This document shows positions 33,173-46,098 of a stretch of 64,000 nucleotides of DNA, one piece after another. The stretch lies in NCBI RefSeq assembly GCF_002878395.1, contig NC_061114.1:141700369-141764368 (forward strand), given 5' to 3'. The first letter of the stretch is position 1. Each line of letters begins with the position of its first letter. Made by a program: the position numbers and the translations under genes. The notes under the pieces are model-generated. The model ran no database searches, had not been told where the DNA came from, and saw nothing but the letters and a program-made list of their open reading frames with translations. This DNA is from Capsicum annuum (Eukaryota; Streptophyta; Magnoliopsida; Solanales; Solanaceae).

Positions 33173-35031
33173 TGATTTCATTCCATAGTTTTTAAGCTTT
33201 CATGTGTCCCATTGTTATTGTTATCAAGTCCTGAGGATTATGAATACCCGAAATTTATCTATTTACTTAGTATCAATATTTTTTTTAACGGTTTCATACA
33301 TGTATGAGAATAATTAGTTTAGTTAGTTATCATGTCAGTCAAACTTAGATTGGTTCAGTGATCTGAGTCAATTCCTTCTTCTGTTAACCTTAGTTTAGTC
33401 CCATAATTTGTGTTAGTTAAGCTCAGATTAGGATTCAGCACCGAGCGAACCTAGGGATGGGGCATTCCTGTCAGTATAGGGTTTGACTCTTAGTAGCAAT
33501 CCCTGAGTTACAGAACAATGAAGTTAGCATAGATTTGAGATATCTTCTCGCTAGTTTAAGGTTGAGACATATATCATGATTCTTCGAGTTATCTTATGGT
33601 TTACAAGATGTACTCATTGTAGTTTAGTGTTCACACAACCATTGTTACTAACCGTGGCACGGTACTAGCACCCTTCCAACTGGGGTTACAGGTTCGACCC
33701 CGATCAGCTCAGCTTTAGTGTATGTCAATTAGATGATACCTCCCAAAGTTTTAGTTTCAATATTCAGTTCAAAACTTATCTTAGTTTAGCTTGACCATAG
33801 CATACACTTTATCAGTTATTCAGTTAACATATTACAGTATTTTAGTTTACAAACTATTTTAGAATCATGTTATATGCTTGGTCATGCATTCTTAGATTTT
33901 ATGCCATTCATACAACAATATCAGTTATTCAGTTACCTCATTCTACTCATTCAGTCAGTTATTACTCACGCATATAACCCATACATAACAGCCTAACTTC
34001 ATCTAGCATACCATTATATTCAAAGTACTGATCGTATACTCATTTCTTGCTCTTTAAACTCTTATATCATAGGTTTAGATGCTAAGGATCTTGATTGTAC
34101 TTAGAATTTATAGCGCATCATCAGTAGCAATAATGGTGAGTCATCATCCATTGAGGACTAGTTATCTTATAATCAGTTATGTCAGCAGTTTAGTTATTTA
34201 GTCAGTAAAAGTTAGTTTGGGGATTTTCCCATCAACTACACATTTAGTTAGTTTAGAGGAGGCTTTCAGAATAGTTCAGATAGTTAGTCTATTTTTAACT
34301 TTTATTATTAGTTATTTTATCAGTATTGACAACATGTTTTCATACATCTTAAAATAATAATTCAATATATCTTTTAGTTGCAAAAACCTTATGGCTTTTC
34401 CAGTTAAATTTCGCACATGTCCTTTATGATTTTAATTAGTTCTCACAGCATATACCAGTCTATTGTTTAACTTTTGGTCCTTCAGGACTGTAAGCACCGT
34501 CTGGCGTCCAGGGTGTATTCTTGGGGCATTACACCAAAATAGTTCCTACTCATGCCTTAACCTACATTACAATCCATAAAGACCTACTTGATCCTAAACG
34601 TCATTATTCTGATATTAGTGGAGTACAACACTAAGGGCAAGCCTATGGTTAATTACCTATAATTTGTGAATTCCTTTTGAGAGTGAGCTTAATTTAATTC
34701 TAGTACCTGTTCTATTTTAAATTGAAATTACGTTAGTATTTATGGGTAACTCTCTTGTTGTGACGGCACATATTTGATGATAGATGGGTTAATTGTCTGA
34801 TATCTTTGATTGAAAAATATGCATGAGTTTTCCAACTAGGTGAGTTAGTTATTGAAGCTAGGATGTTTTGGAGTGTGTATGTCACATGCTTAGTGTAGAA
34901 ACTTACATTTTGTGTAGTCATTTTAGTACTAGATTAAGTGTCTTTCTTGTGGTAGAAGTGTATAGTCACCTCAATTTATGATGCTTAGAGAAAAGAGTTG
35001 TTCGCGGGCGAATAAGGATTTAAATATGGGG

Positions 35032-36670
35032 TGATGCTCGGAGGTGGATTTATACACATCAGTGTTGCCATGCGGCTTCTTTAGCTTTGTTTTTAGGACT
35101 TTTGTATGCCTAATGTTTTAAAAATGATATAATGGAGCATCTAAGTGTTCAATTGGTTATTACAATGTTTAAGGTGTTGTTCTAACAAGTTTGCACTTAA
35201 TTTGATCACTTTGAGTTCACTAGAACTAGGTATTATTCTACTTGATCTGGATGGATTATAATGTATTTAAGGAGTTCCTAATGGCTTGATTTTTTTATTT
35301 GTGTGGAACAACTTTTTTATAATGTTTAAGTTTCAATTGGAATAAGCCAAGAGTCAAAACCAAGTTAAAGATCAAAAGGACAAAAAATAGTATTCTAAGC
35401 TTGAGTTTCTAGTTCGTTGTATGGAATAATTTTATTATTTTCAGCTCTAATTTGTGGTCTTTATTCTTATAGGATACTTTTTGAGTTTATTATGATGATA
35501 TAAAAGTCAGAAAATGAGTAAAAATGACACCACAAGGGTTTTTGTGGATCAATGAAAGCACAAGACATGACTTGACGTAAAACAAAGAAATTCGATGTCA
35601 CCAGTGTATGTTGGACCTTAGCAATGGTTTTCGGGTACGTTCCATGCATATTAAATTTCCTAAGGGTTCCTAAATAGTGTTACCTCATGATGAGTTAGCG
35701 ATGCAAACCCCATCCAAGTGAACTGACACCTGCAACACGACCCTTGTTCCACTGATGACAAAAATACATGTCCTTTAAATTAGACCCTAGTACTTGTTGT
35801 TATTCACCTTGGACGTCTTGGATCTTTGGAGGGGGTCTGATCAATAATTTATTTAGGGGTTTTTCCTCTTAAATTTATCTTTTGAATGGATTATATAATG
35901 GATTCAAATAGTTTTATTACAGTTATGTCCATTAGTGGAAAAATGCCCCTTTTCCAGGGTTAAAGCCAAGAACATGACTATGATTGCTACAAATTGATTT
36001 GGTTTTGTTTTATTTATTTATTTATCATATTTGTTTTTTCCTTTGCCATTTTCATCATTAGTGTAAGGATTTGCGACCCTTAGAATACATATATCATCCT
36101 TGTAGTCTTGGGAGGGTGGATAAGAAGATAGAACATGGGGGTAAAGATAGTAGGGTTCTTATCCCTACATAAAATAAGGGATTTGAATTAGCATCTTGGA
36201 CAGGGATATAGCTAGATACATTACTTTGTTCACTACGGGATGAAATATAAATGAGTTTAGCTTAGTTCTTAACTCCCCGATCAATGATGTAGTTGTGGGT
36301 CTATGTTAGATAGGTGGTTAGAGGCCGGGAGACCATGATCATAAAATCAACCCCGTGAATCAACAACCAAGACAAGTAACTGAATAGATGAAGTTCAATA
36401 GCATAGTGTAATTGTTTGTAGTGCTTTATCCGCAGGTTTTCATCCATTGATTGTCCAAAGTCTTTACTTTACAACATTATTTTACTTTACTTTTAGTTGA
36501 TATACTCTGAAACTCTTTAGGTTATGATTGGACTAATTAATCTTTATATATAAACTTTAATTGGATTGTTGTTGAAACAAGTGTCTGAGGAATCGATATT
36601 TGGATTTATTTAAGACCACTATACTACTTGGTATGACCACGAACACTTATCTATGCTCTTGGACACAACA
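35032..36670 (+). repeat. L2: A-family LTR, complete
   Basis: The start is placed at TGATGCTCGGAGGTGG, just after the purine-rich AAATATGGGG, by analogy with L4 (TGATGATCTAAGG) and with the consistent ~1.65 kb length of L2, L4 and L5. It ends GGACACAACA. The landmark AAGAACATGACTATGATTGC is at 35966-35985. The open frame 35467-35649 on the reverse strand has no meaning here. Confidence 0.6.
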
Positions 36671-36807
36671 AATTACTGGTGTTGTTTTTGGGGACTTATA
36701 AGTAGGCAACTATCTTATTTTTAGTTTAGGTATATTGAGTTGTACATAGTTTATTAATTTTACTTTTTAGTTTCTTCTTTTTTTCTCTTACACTTCTTAA
36801 TATATCA
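36671..36807 (+). mobile_element. I2: A-family internal region, only the first 137 bases remain
   Basis: The decayed primer-site string (GGTGTTGTTTTTGGGGAC) and the following leader match I1, I3 and I4, up to CTTCTTAATATATCAGC. Sequence then changes to gypsy integrase of element G at ~36808. The rest of I2 and the first ~240 bases of L3 are missing. Confidence 0.65.
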
Positions 36808-36819
36808 GCTCATTTCTTA

Positions 36820-37330
36820 CCAGTTCATACCTCTTATTCAGTCGAGGATTATGCCAAGCTCTATGTTAGAGATTTGGTTAGATTGCATGGAATTGTCCAT
36901 CATTTCAGATAGAGGTACACAGTTCACCTCTCACTTTTGGAAAGCCTTCCAAAAGGGTCATGGTACCCAAGTCCACCTCAGTACAGCCTTCCAACCTCAG
37001 ATAGATAGTTAATCAGAAAGTACCATTAAGAATTTAGAAGATATGTTAAAAGTGTGTGCCATTGCCTTTAAGGATAGTTGGGATGACCACTTGCCCTTGA
37101 TTGAGTTCACGTATAATAACAGCTATCATTACAACATTCAAATAGCTCTATTTGACGTTCTTTATGGGTGGACATATAGATCTTTCATTAGTTAGTTTGA
37201 AGTGGGTGAGGTCGTAGTGGTAGGTCCTGACTTGGTATTTGATACCTTGGAAAAAGTTCAGTTGATCAGGGAAAGGTTTAACTCAACTTAGAGCCAAAAA
37301 CAATCGTATACAGGTGTGTAAAGAGAAGAT
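36820..37330 (+). pseudogene. Element G integrase fragment
   Basis: Blocks: F-L-P-V-H-T-S-Y-S-V-E-D-Y-A-K-L-Y-V-R-D-L-V-R-L-H-G, a frameshift at the I-I-S-D-R-G-T-Q-F motif, the T-Q-V-H-L-S-T-A-F region, and a weak L-E-D-M-L motif. The zinc finger and the first catalytic Asp are absent because of the truncation. It aligns with E1 19900-20300 and E4 53960-54340. Confidence 0.75.
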
Positions 37331-37790
37331 CTCGAGTTTGAGATTGGTGATTATGTGTACTTGAAAATGTTGCCTATGAAGGAAGTGAAAACATTTGGAA
37401 AAAAGGGGAAGCTCAATCCACGATATGTTGGTCCTTATGTAATTCTTAGTCGTCTCAGAAAGGTAGCTTATTAGCTTGAGTTGCCTTCAGACCTAGCCTT
37501 AGTACACCTACTATTCCACGTCTCCTTACTAAAGAAATGCATTGGTGACCCAGAAATTGTAGCCCCCTTAAAGAACATAAATATTTAGAATGATCTCTCT
37601 TTCAAAGAGGTTCTAGTCCAAATCCTTGATCATCAGATTCGTAGCCTGAGGAACAAAGAAATTGCCTTTGTCAAAGTTCTTTGGTAGAATTAGTCCCTTG
37701 AGAGAGCTACTTAGGGAGCATAAGAAAATATGTAGACCAAGTATCCCCATCTCTTCTCTGCAAACTCAGACTCAGCTTAAGGTAATTGTC
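37331..37790 (+). pseudogene. Element G pol C-terminus
   Basis: G-D-Y-V-Y-L-K-M-like, K-G-K-L-N-P-R-Y-V-G-P and L-L-K-K-C-I-G-D-P segments occur in shifting frames, followed by a chromodomain-like N-K-E-I-A-F-V-K-V-L-W motif with a stop. This is the same layout as the E1 and E4 tails. Confidence 0.7.
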
Positions 37791-37998
37791 TTCCTTAGAT
37801 TTTACTCTACTCTATGCTGAGTAACAGCTGCATAACATTCTCATATCATTCATTCATTGATGAAACTGTTCAGCAATATGTCATGTCTCCATAATTCAGT
37901 CATGCTTCAGTTATGTATGTTAGTGTAATTATAGCTCACCAGTTCCTCTCAGTTTTGCTAGTCCCATTCGAGGATGAATGTTCCTAAGAAGGAGATAT

Positions 37999-40357
37999 TG
38001 AAAGACCCCACAGAATTCTAGATGTTTGAGTCCTTTAAAGTATCCCCAAAAGTGGTCCCAGACTTAGAAAATTTCAGCTAAGTGTTAGGACTTAGTCATT
38101 TCTAAAGACCTCAAACTTTGACGAATTTTTTTATGACCTCCCGGCCTTAGAAAGTTAGTTTTTATGTTTATTCATGATTAGGGAAGTCAATAGTACATCA
38201 CAAGTGAGTTTTGAAATTTTTGGACAAGCGTAAGGGCATTTTTGAAACTCCAAAATAAGGACTCAAGGTAATTAGTCGGTGACGCCCTGCCAAGGCCAGT
38301 GCAGAGGGGAGCCCATGATGCAGACTGCAATGCCCTGCCCAAAGCAGTTCTCCAAAGCCCACGCCGCCCTAGCCAGTCTGATCTTGGTAATTATTGCAGT
38401 TTTGTTTAGCATTTTAAAGGGAAAATAGGTCATTTTCTCTTCATCCAATAGGTCCATACACGGGATTAAAGCCCAAAATAGCATAATTTCTCATCCTTTT
38501 CACAAAATCCTCTTAAGAACAAGCCCTAGTTTTATAAAATTCGAGAATCAAGTCTCAAGAACTCACCACAATCTCCATAAAATTATCAATCAAGGTATGT
38601 TAGGTGTTCAGGCAAGAGTTTCCTTCCACCCTTGGAGTTCAAGAACCTCTTTGAAAACTACAAGTTGATTGCTTTCATGAATGTCATGTTGAATTTGAAT
38701 GTATTCATGATTATGACGTTAATTACGTTTCTAATCCATGATTTATTACAAGTTTCATGTGAAGTAATTAATATGTGTGTAGTTTTATGTGAAAGTATTT
38801 TAAACCCCCTTGAATTTGTGAGTTGGAATTGTGATTATGATGCTTGCATGTTGATTATTATTTTGTGCATAAAGTATGCTCCCCAAGTGTTTGATTAAGT
38901 GTTCATGTGTTTTGAAGGATGAAATTATGACATAATAGTATGTCCACAAGCTCATGCCTCTCAAGTATTTGATGTAATGTGTAAATGAATGCATTGCTAA
39001 CAAGCCGTACTGTTATGATATTATGATCATGCCATGTTTTACTTTCAATGCTATCGACTCCGGGAGGTATTCAATACCCAAAATCAAGATGTTTCCTTAA
39101 AATTTCTGTAGCTACAAAAAAGTCTCAGAAAATTCACGAACAGTAATACTTAGTTAGTTACAGAACTTAGTGAACTCAGTCTAGTTCAGTTAGACATCAC
39201 ATTAGTAAAAGTTCAGTCAATCCTACAACAGTCTAGAAATCAGTTCAGTGTCTATCATGTGGGGAGAAGAAATCAGCATCGAGCGAACCTATGGAAGCAG
39301 GCATTTCTGCCAGTAGAGAGTTTGACCCTTAGTAGCAATCCCTAAATTACAGAACTACATAGCCAACATAGGTTGAGATCTTCCTACCAGAAAAGGTTTG
39401 ATCCATCTCGTATGAGTTTTCCTCCTAGTGATGGTTGACCAAATGTCTTCCAACCAGATAGGGTTAACTCACAACCATTATTACTATCCCTTGGAAATAT
39501 GCTAACACCCTTCCAATAGGGGTCATAGGTTAGATGCCAACTCAGTTTATAATCGAGGCATGTAGGTTAGATGAACACTCCCATAGTTACAGTTTAAGTT
39601 TCAGCTTCAGTATAAAACCTCAGTTTAGTTTTCAGAATTAGGATTATCAAACAAAGTCACCCAGCTTTATACAAAACTAAGTTCAGTTCTACTAAATTAG
39701 GACTATCGAAAATAGTTATTCTTTTATCAGTGATCTCATTTACAGTAAAGTATATTTGCATGCAGCATTGCATACTCAGTATTTACAGTAATTTCAGATA
39801 TACATGTACTCTCATTCAGTTATATTCATATTAATCAACTAGTTATTGTTCCTGAATATGAACCCTTGCATCTCATCGTACCTCACTTAGCATACCAGTA
39901 CATTCAAAGTACTGACACATACTCTTACTTTGGCGCTATGATGTCTTATACCATAGGTTCAGACACACGGGCTCCTGACTGTACTTTGCAGCCTAGATAT
40001 TTAACAATAGATTTAGTGGTGAGTCCTCATAGTTTGAAGATAGACTTAACATTTAATTATTTTAGTATTCATTATATTCAGTAGTTGGAGTTAGTTGGGG
40101 ACTTATCCCATCAACTACATATTCAGACAGTTAGAGGCTTTTAGACTAGACTTTTTAAGACAGATGATCAATGTTCAATATTTATTTATCAGTATTTGAT
40201 TTCAGTTATGAATGTTGTGGTAGATTCAGCATAATTTCTGCATTATTATAGTGTTATTATTTAGTGATTGCAGTAAGTACCAGTCATGGGTTAGCTTGTG
40301 GTCCTTTGGGATTTTAAGAACCGTGTGGCGTCTGGGGTACAGACTAAGGGCGTTACA
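37999..40357 (+). repeat. Element G 3' LTR
   Basis: It starts TGAAAGACCCC right after the purine tract AGAAGGAGATAT (37987-37998) and ends GGGCGTTACA, length 2359 bases. It includes a GC-rich segment at 38279-38380 (GACGCCCTGCC, CAATGCCCTGCCC, CCACGCCGCCC) that takes the place of the CpG cluster of E1 and E4. The short open frames within it are not genes. Confidence 0.8.
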
Positions 40358-41753
40358 AGTTCCTAATTGTTTGATTGTGTAATTAAGAGTGGAACAACTT
40401 TTTTTATAATGTTTAAGGTTAAATTTAAAAAAGACAAGATTCAAAACATAGTTAAAGATCAAAGGACAAAAACTAGCATTCGTAGCTTGAGTTTCTGGTC
40501 CATTATCTTGGATGATTGTGTTTTTTTGAGCTCATATTTGTGAATTTTAATGTTATAGGATTCTTGGTGGGTTTATTATTATCATATATGAATGATATAT
40601 AAGCTGGAAAGCAAGTGGAAATAATACCACAAACTGGGAATGGATCAACAAAATCACGAGACAGACGTAATATAAAATAGATATGTTTGATGTCACCATC
40701 TCATATGGGACCATCAAAAGCATAGTGGGGAGTGTGTTATTCATAGGCAGATTCCTACAGGACATAAATAGTGTTACCTTATGATGATCTAGTGGCACAA
40801 CCCTCATCTCAGTGAAATGACGCCCGCAATATGACCCTTTTTCAACCGATGGCAAAAGTCGTTGTCCTACAAATAGGACTCTTGTACTTATTGTTATACA
40901 CCTTGGACATCTTTGAGCTTTGTATATGGTTTTCTATAATCTTGATTTAGGGATTCTACCTCTTTAATTTAGATTTTTAATATATTATATCATTGATTCA
41001 ATTACTATGATTACGGTTATGTCCATTAGTAGCTAAAGATACTCTTTCCCGAGTTAAGGCCAAAAATATGACTAGGATTGCTACAAATTAATTTGGATTT
41101 AATTATATACATATAATGTTGTTTTTACCCTTTTATCTCTATTTTAAGGGTTCACGACCCATAGTATACATATATTATCGACCTTATGATCTCAAGAGTG
41201 GGAATAAAAATATAGAACGTGGGGGTAAAGAGAGTAGGGTTCTTATTCCTTTAAAAAATAGGGGATTTCAATTAGTATCTAGGTTAGGAATATACATAAA
41301 AGCCTTAATTTTTCATTATGGGAAGAAACATAAATGTGTTTATCTTAGTTCTCAAATCTCCGCTCAATGATGTAGTTGTGGGTTTAAGTTAGATAGTTGG
41401 CTAGAGGTCGGGATACCATGTACATGAAATCAACCTCATGTATCAACATTCAAGATAATTAACTAAACCGATGAAGTTCAATAGCATAGTGTGATTTTTC
41501 GTAGCGCTTTAGCCCCAAGTTTTCGTCCATTGATTGTCCAAAGTCTTTACTTTACAACATTATTTTACTTTACTTTTAGTTGATATACTCTCAAACTCTT
41601 TTGCTTACAATTGCACTGATTTATTTTTATAGTTAAACTTCAATTGAATAGTTTCTAAAACAAGTGCCTGAAGGATCAATATTCGGCTTTATTTAAGACC
41701 ACTGTGTTACTTGGTAGGACCACATACACTTACGTGTGCACTTGGGAGAAAAA
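40358..41753 (+). repeat. L3: A-family LTR, first ~240 bases missing
   Basis: It begins AGTTCCTAATTG at the end of element G (compare AGTTCCTAATGG at 35273 in L2) and ends where the internal I3 starts, at a decayed GGGAGAAAAA. It includes the CCTACAAATAGGACTCTTGTA promoter-like box near 40867-40887. Confidence 0.7.
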
Positions 41754-41888
41754 TGTTTTTGGCGGTGTTGTCGGGGATTTGTATATAGGTAACTATCTTA
41801 TTTTTAGTTTAGCTATATTAAGATGTACTTAATTTATTAATTCATCTATTTAGTTTCTTTTTCTTTTGTTTCTCTTGCACTTCTTGAT

Positions 41889-43074
41889 ATGTCAACATAG
41901 GATAGATGGTTTTCGAGTGATGGCGATTCTTGTTATTTTTTGTGGGGGACCCCATCGAGAGGGTTTTTGTCTAGATTTTGATGGAATTGTGTTGAAGAGA
42001 CCTTCACAATATGCCATAGATATTTTCTTATCATTGATCAGACCACTAGTTGGTGTATGGTTTATGGAAATAATGGTCATTTCACAGCTATGTGTGCAGG
42101 CAATCCCAATTTAGTAATGTCTGTGGGCTATACTCAAAGAAAATATTATGTGAACACCTAGAATCAAGAGAGGCCAACATAACCATAAATTCAAATCATG
42201 GAGCAACCAATAATAGTTTGCTCAACAATAGTAAAACACACAGGACAGTAATATAGAAGAGATGTTACAACAACTTCAAGCTTCTCACATATAGTTACTG
42301 GTAGATATAAATATCAACAGATAGATTTGAAGAATCAGTAGTTGATTACAAAGAATTTAGAGCTCCAAATAGGACAAATTGTGCAGACACCAAATGCCAG
42401 ATCTCAAGCTGATTTGCCAAGTGATACAGAACCTACAAAGACAACTAATGAGGTAGATGCAAAGTTGAATTCCCAACCGATTGCAGACAAAATAGATTAT
42501 AATTTGAGAAAGTCTAAGTACTTAGAATATAAAGTTGTTGAACAGGATTATGAGATACCACCTCCACCATATCCACATAGATAGATTATAGCAAAGGAGA
42601 AAATTATGCAATGTGTGGAACACACACAATAATTGCAACTATTTAGTTGTCATCATTTTCTTGAGATTGAAATTTAGAAGTTGAATCTGAGGGAGTGTTA
42701 CGTGGATTGTGTAAATTTTGAATTAGAAATGGTTGAGCCACACTCAAAGAACTTTTCTCATTATATGTGGATGATGTCTTGTCTGTGGAATTATCTAAAA
42801 TAGTGGAAGAGTGTGAAAATAAGGAACCTAAATCCTATATTCTTAATTTTTCACCAGATATACAACATAAAAACACACCTCATTTCAAGTTCGAGTGGCT
42901 TACTATGTATCATCCATTACTCGATTCCATAATATTTTTACCACCATCCTATGAGTGAAGTAAAAAGATAGATATGAAGCTGGGGTAAAATTCCTATCCT
43001 CAAGGTGGAGGAAAAAGTTGATTGGGACATACCACGACACTAAATTAGGCATTGCTTAAGAGGCATCCCAAGTT
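41889..43074 (+). pseudogene. A-family gag-like gene in I3
   Basis: Blocks in order: a D-S-x-C-x-F-C-G-G-P-H-R-E-G start (about 41926-41960), P-S-Q-Y near 42003, V-G-Y-T-Q-R-K-Y-Y-V-N near 42123, and an open segment 42342-42584 with L-E-L-Q-I-G-Q-I-V-Q, N-A-R-S-Q-A-D-L-P-S-D-T-E-P, I-D-Y-N-L-R-K-S-K-Y and E-I-P-P-P-P-Y-P. The Q-I-G-Q ... L-P-S-D-T-E order is characteristic of Athila/Tat-type plant gypsy gag. The last block (42690-43074) repeats the conserved unnamed segment of I1. Several stops. Confidence 0.65.
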
Positions 43075-43462
43075 AAGGTATGATTTATTTTCAATTTTTT
43101 TAGTTTATAGTTCACTATTTTTTGTTTTTGTTGAATCATAGGTTAATAGGAAGTCTGATTACAAGAAAATCATAGCTAAGAAGGATGGTGAAGACTGAGT
43201 ATGGGTTCCACAGTAACCTTGATATGTGAAGATGGTAATAGCTAGTCGTAGAGGCCTCAGGGAGTATTTCTATTTCTACTTTTAAAAGGATACTTTAGGG
43301 ACAAAGTAGATTTTTAAGTGTAGGGTGGGAAATTTACATTTTTTAGGAGTAATTTAATTTTTTTTGTGTTAGGAATAAATGGGATATTCTTATTGGCTCT
43401 ACATTTTACTACATGATGCAAGTGCTTTAGTTGTAAAATCTTGTTCATAGTGTGAATTTACT

Positions 43463-43524
43463 ACTTTTAAGACTCTTAGGCTCGTGATTATGAACTTTTA
43501 AGACTCTTTGGCTTGTGATTATGA
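43463..43524. repeat. 31-bp tandem duplication in I3
   Basis: Units 43463-43493 and 43494-43524 both begin ACTTTTAAGACTCTT and differ at two positions. I1 and I4 have a single unit at the matching place. Confidence 0.8.
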
Positions 43525-44303
43525 CTCATGTACATATTGGATTGATGTTGAATTCATGTCATTATTTTGTTGAGAGTTCATCAGGATCCTACTTGAGTTG
43601 AGCATGTGCCATGTCTATGTGAGTAAAAAATATTCCAACCTTAGCATATGTGAATAAGCTTAATGAGATAGGGTAAAATAGAATATAATGGTAGATAGAA
43701 ATAGTATAAAGTTGTTATTATAGGTGAATTGGCTGGTAAGTGTGATGCATTAAAGTGCTTAGGGAAGACAGTCACTATTACTGGCAAGAATTATTCCTAC
43801 CCGTTCCAAAGTCTACATTACAACCTATAAAAAACTACTTGATCCTAAGGGTCATCATTCTGATATTAGTGGAGTACTATACTAAGGGCATGCCTATGTT
43901 TCATTATTCGTAACTTGTGAATTCCTGGTGAGAGTGAGATTAATTTGATTTTTGTACCCATTTTATTACAGATCTAAATTATATGAGTATTTATTGGTAA
44001 CTCTCTTATTGTTAGGGCACATGTTCAATGATAGTTGACTAAATTATCTTATGTCTTTGGCTGAACAATATTTACTAGTTTTCCAACTTAGTTAGTCAAT
44101 TTTTGGGGCTAGGATGTTTTAGATTAGTGTTCTTGAACTTTCATTTGTGTATTTAATATGCTTAGTGTAGAAACTTGCATTTTTTGTAGACAATGTAGTA
44201 CTAGCTGGAGTGTTTTGATTTTAGTAGAAGTGTGGAGTGACCTCATATTTTTATTCATAGAGTAAATAGTTGTTCGAGGATGAACAAGGATTTTAGTGTG
44301 TGG

Positions 44304-45966
44304 TGATGATCTAAGGTGGATTTATGCACTTCAGTGTTGTTATCCGTGCTTGTTTAGCTTTATTTTAAGACTTATTATTTGCGTAATGTAATAAAAAAAT
44401 ATAATTGAGAATCTAAGTATTCAATTACTTGATTACAATGTTTATGGTGTAATGCAAACAATTTTGTACTTAATTTTTTCACTTAGAGTTAAAATGAGAA
44501 AACTAGTGTTACTAGCTTGAGCTAGGTGTTCTTGTAGTTCATCATGATTGATTCTAATGTGTGTAATGAGTTCCATATTTTTGATTGTGTAATTATGTGT
44601 GGAACAAATTTTTTATAATCTGTAAGATTCAATTTAAAAAATCCAAAAGTCAAAACCAAGTTAAAGATCAGAAGGACAAAAACTAGCATTCTTAGCTTAA
44701 GTTTCAAGTTCATCATATTGGATGATTGTGTTATTTTGAGATCTAATTTGTGGTGTTTACAGTTATAGGATTTTTATGAGTTTATTATTATGATATATGA
44801 AAGATATACAAGATGTAAATAAAGTGGAAACAATACGAAAAGTCTGTGAATGGAGTAATGAATGCATAAGACATTACATGACATAAAACGAACGCGTTTG
44901 ATGTCACCAACATATGAAGAATGTCATAAACGGTGGCGGGGAGCGTTCTATGCATAGGAAGCTTCATAAGGGGCCCAAGAATGTGATAGATTGTGATTAT
45001 CTTGAAGCTAGACCCCCATCCTAGTTAAATGACACTAGCGAGGAGACCCTTGTTCTACCGACAACAAAAATCCTTGTCCTACAAATAAAACTCTTGTACT
45101 TATTGTTATACACTTTGGACGTCTTGGAGCTTTGGAGATGGTCTGATAAGAAATTTTTTTAGGTTTTTTACCTTTTTAATTGATCTTTTGAATGTATTAT
45201 ATCATTGATTCAATTACTTTGATTACGGTTATGTCCATTAGTGGCTAACGCACCCTTTCTTGGGTTAAGGCAAAAAACATGAATATGATTGATACGAATT
45301 GATTTTGTTTTGTTTATTTATCATATTTGTTCTTTTTACCCTTTTTATCATTATTTTAAAGATTCAGAATCCTTAGAATACATATATTATCAACCTTATG
45401 ATCATAGGAGAGGGAATAGTAAGATAGAACGTGGGGGTAAAGAAAGTAGGGTTATTATTACTTCATAAAATAGGGGATTTAAATTAGCATATAGGATAAT
45501 TATATAACTAGAAGCCTTAAGGTTTTCACCATTGGAAGAATTATAAATGTGTTTAGATTAGTTCTCAAATCCCCGCTCAACGATGTAGGTATGGGTCTAT
45601 ATTAGATCGGTGGTTAGAGGTCGAGAGACCATGATCATGAAATCAACCCCATGAATCAACAACAAAGATAAGGAACTTATTTGATGATTTTCTATAGCAT
45701 AGTGTGATTGTTCATAGTGCTTTAGCCTATCGTTTTCATCCATTGATTGTCCAAAATCTTTTCTTTATAGCATTGTTTTACTTTACTTTTAGTTGATATA
45801 CTCTCAAAATCTTTTGGTTACGATTGCTTTGATTAATCTTGATAGTTAAACTTTCATTAAATAGTTGTTATAACTAGTGTCTGATAGATTGATATTGGTC
45901 TCTATTTAAGACCACTGTACTACAAGGTAAAACCATGTATACTTGTGTGTGCACTTGGGCGCAACA
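44304..45966 (+). repeat. L4: A-family LTR, complete
   Basis: It starts TGATGATCTAAGGTGG and ends GGGCGCAACA, length 1663. It sits between I3 and I4 with no second LTR on either side, so it serves both units. Landmarks: CTTAGCTTAAGTTTCAAGTTC at 44692-44712, CTACAAATAAAACTCTTGTAC near 45080-45100, and GATTTTGTTTTGTTTATTTA at 45301-45320. Confidence 0.7.
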
Positions 45967-46098
45967 TGTTTTTGGCGTTGTTTCCGAAGACATGTAAATA
46001 GGCAACTAACTTATTTTTAGTTTAGATAAATTAAGATGTACATAGTTTAGTAATTTTTTTTAGTTTCTTTTTCTTTAGTTTCACTTACTCTTTCTGAT

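Larger units (their letters stand above)
31315..34533 (+). mobile_element. S1: solo gypsy LTR (Tekay/Del-like) carrying extra DNA
   Basis: It starts TGTAACATCC and ends GGGGCATTACA. Flanks are CCAGA (31310-31314) and CCAAA (34534-34538), a 5-bp duplication with one change. Host sequence joins cleanly across it when compared with I3 (43785) and I4 (58490). No coding interior is present, so it is the remnant of LTR-LTR recombination. At 3219 bases it is much longer than the ~2.4 kb LTRs of its relatives. A triple tandem repeat (31697-31942) and an insertion of about 0.35 kb near 32850-33200 containing a tRNA-Ser-like fragment account for part of this. Confidence 0.8.
28912..35031 (+). mobile_element. 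I1: A-family internal region (split by solo LTR S1)
   Basis: Primer-site-like TTGGCCGTTGTCGGGGAC (28919-28936), gag-like sequence, a conserved coding block at 29820-30220, then a long AT-rich 3' region. The 3' region has landmarks shared with I3 and I4: AGGCCTAGAGGCCTCAGGAA (30388-30407) and GTAGAAACTTACATTTTG (34897-34914). S1 interrupts it at 31315-34533. Without S1 it is about 2.9 kb, the same as I4. Confidence 0.65.
36808..40357 (+). mobile_element. Element G: 5'-truncated Tekay/Del-like gypsy element
   Basis: It begins abruptly inside integrase and runs through the pol C-terminus, a purine tract and a full 3' LTR. On the right it ends GGGCGTTACA at 40357 and joins the A-family LTR L3 at AGTTCCTAAT, about 240 bases into that LTR. 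On the left it joins I2, a different part of the A element. An insertion into L3 followed by a deletion that removed G's 5' half, the first part of L3 and most of I2 explains both junctions. Confidence 0.7.
41754..44303 (+). mobile_element. I3: A-family internal region with a ~0.35 kb deletion
   Basis: Primer-site-like TTGGCGGTGTTGTCGGGG (41760-41777), gag-like sequence, conserved coding block 42690-43074, and AT-rich 3' region. Between 43624 and ~43650 it jumps from the counterpart of I1 ~30744 to the counterpart of ~31150, so about 0.4 kb is lost relative to I1. That matches its shorter total (2550 bases). Confidence 0.65.
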
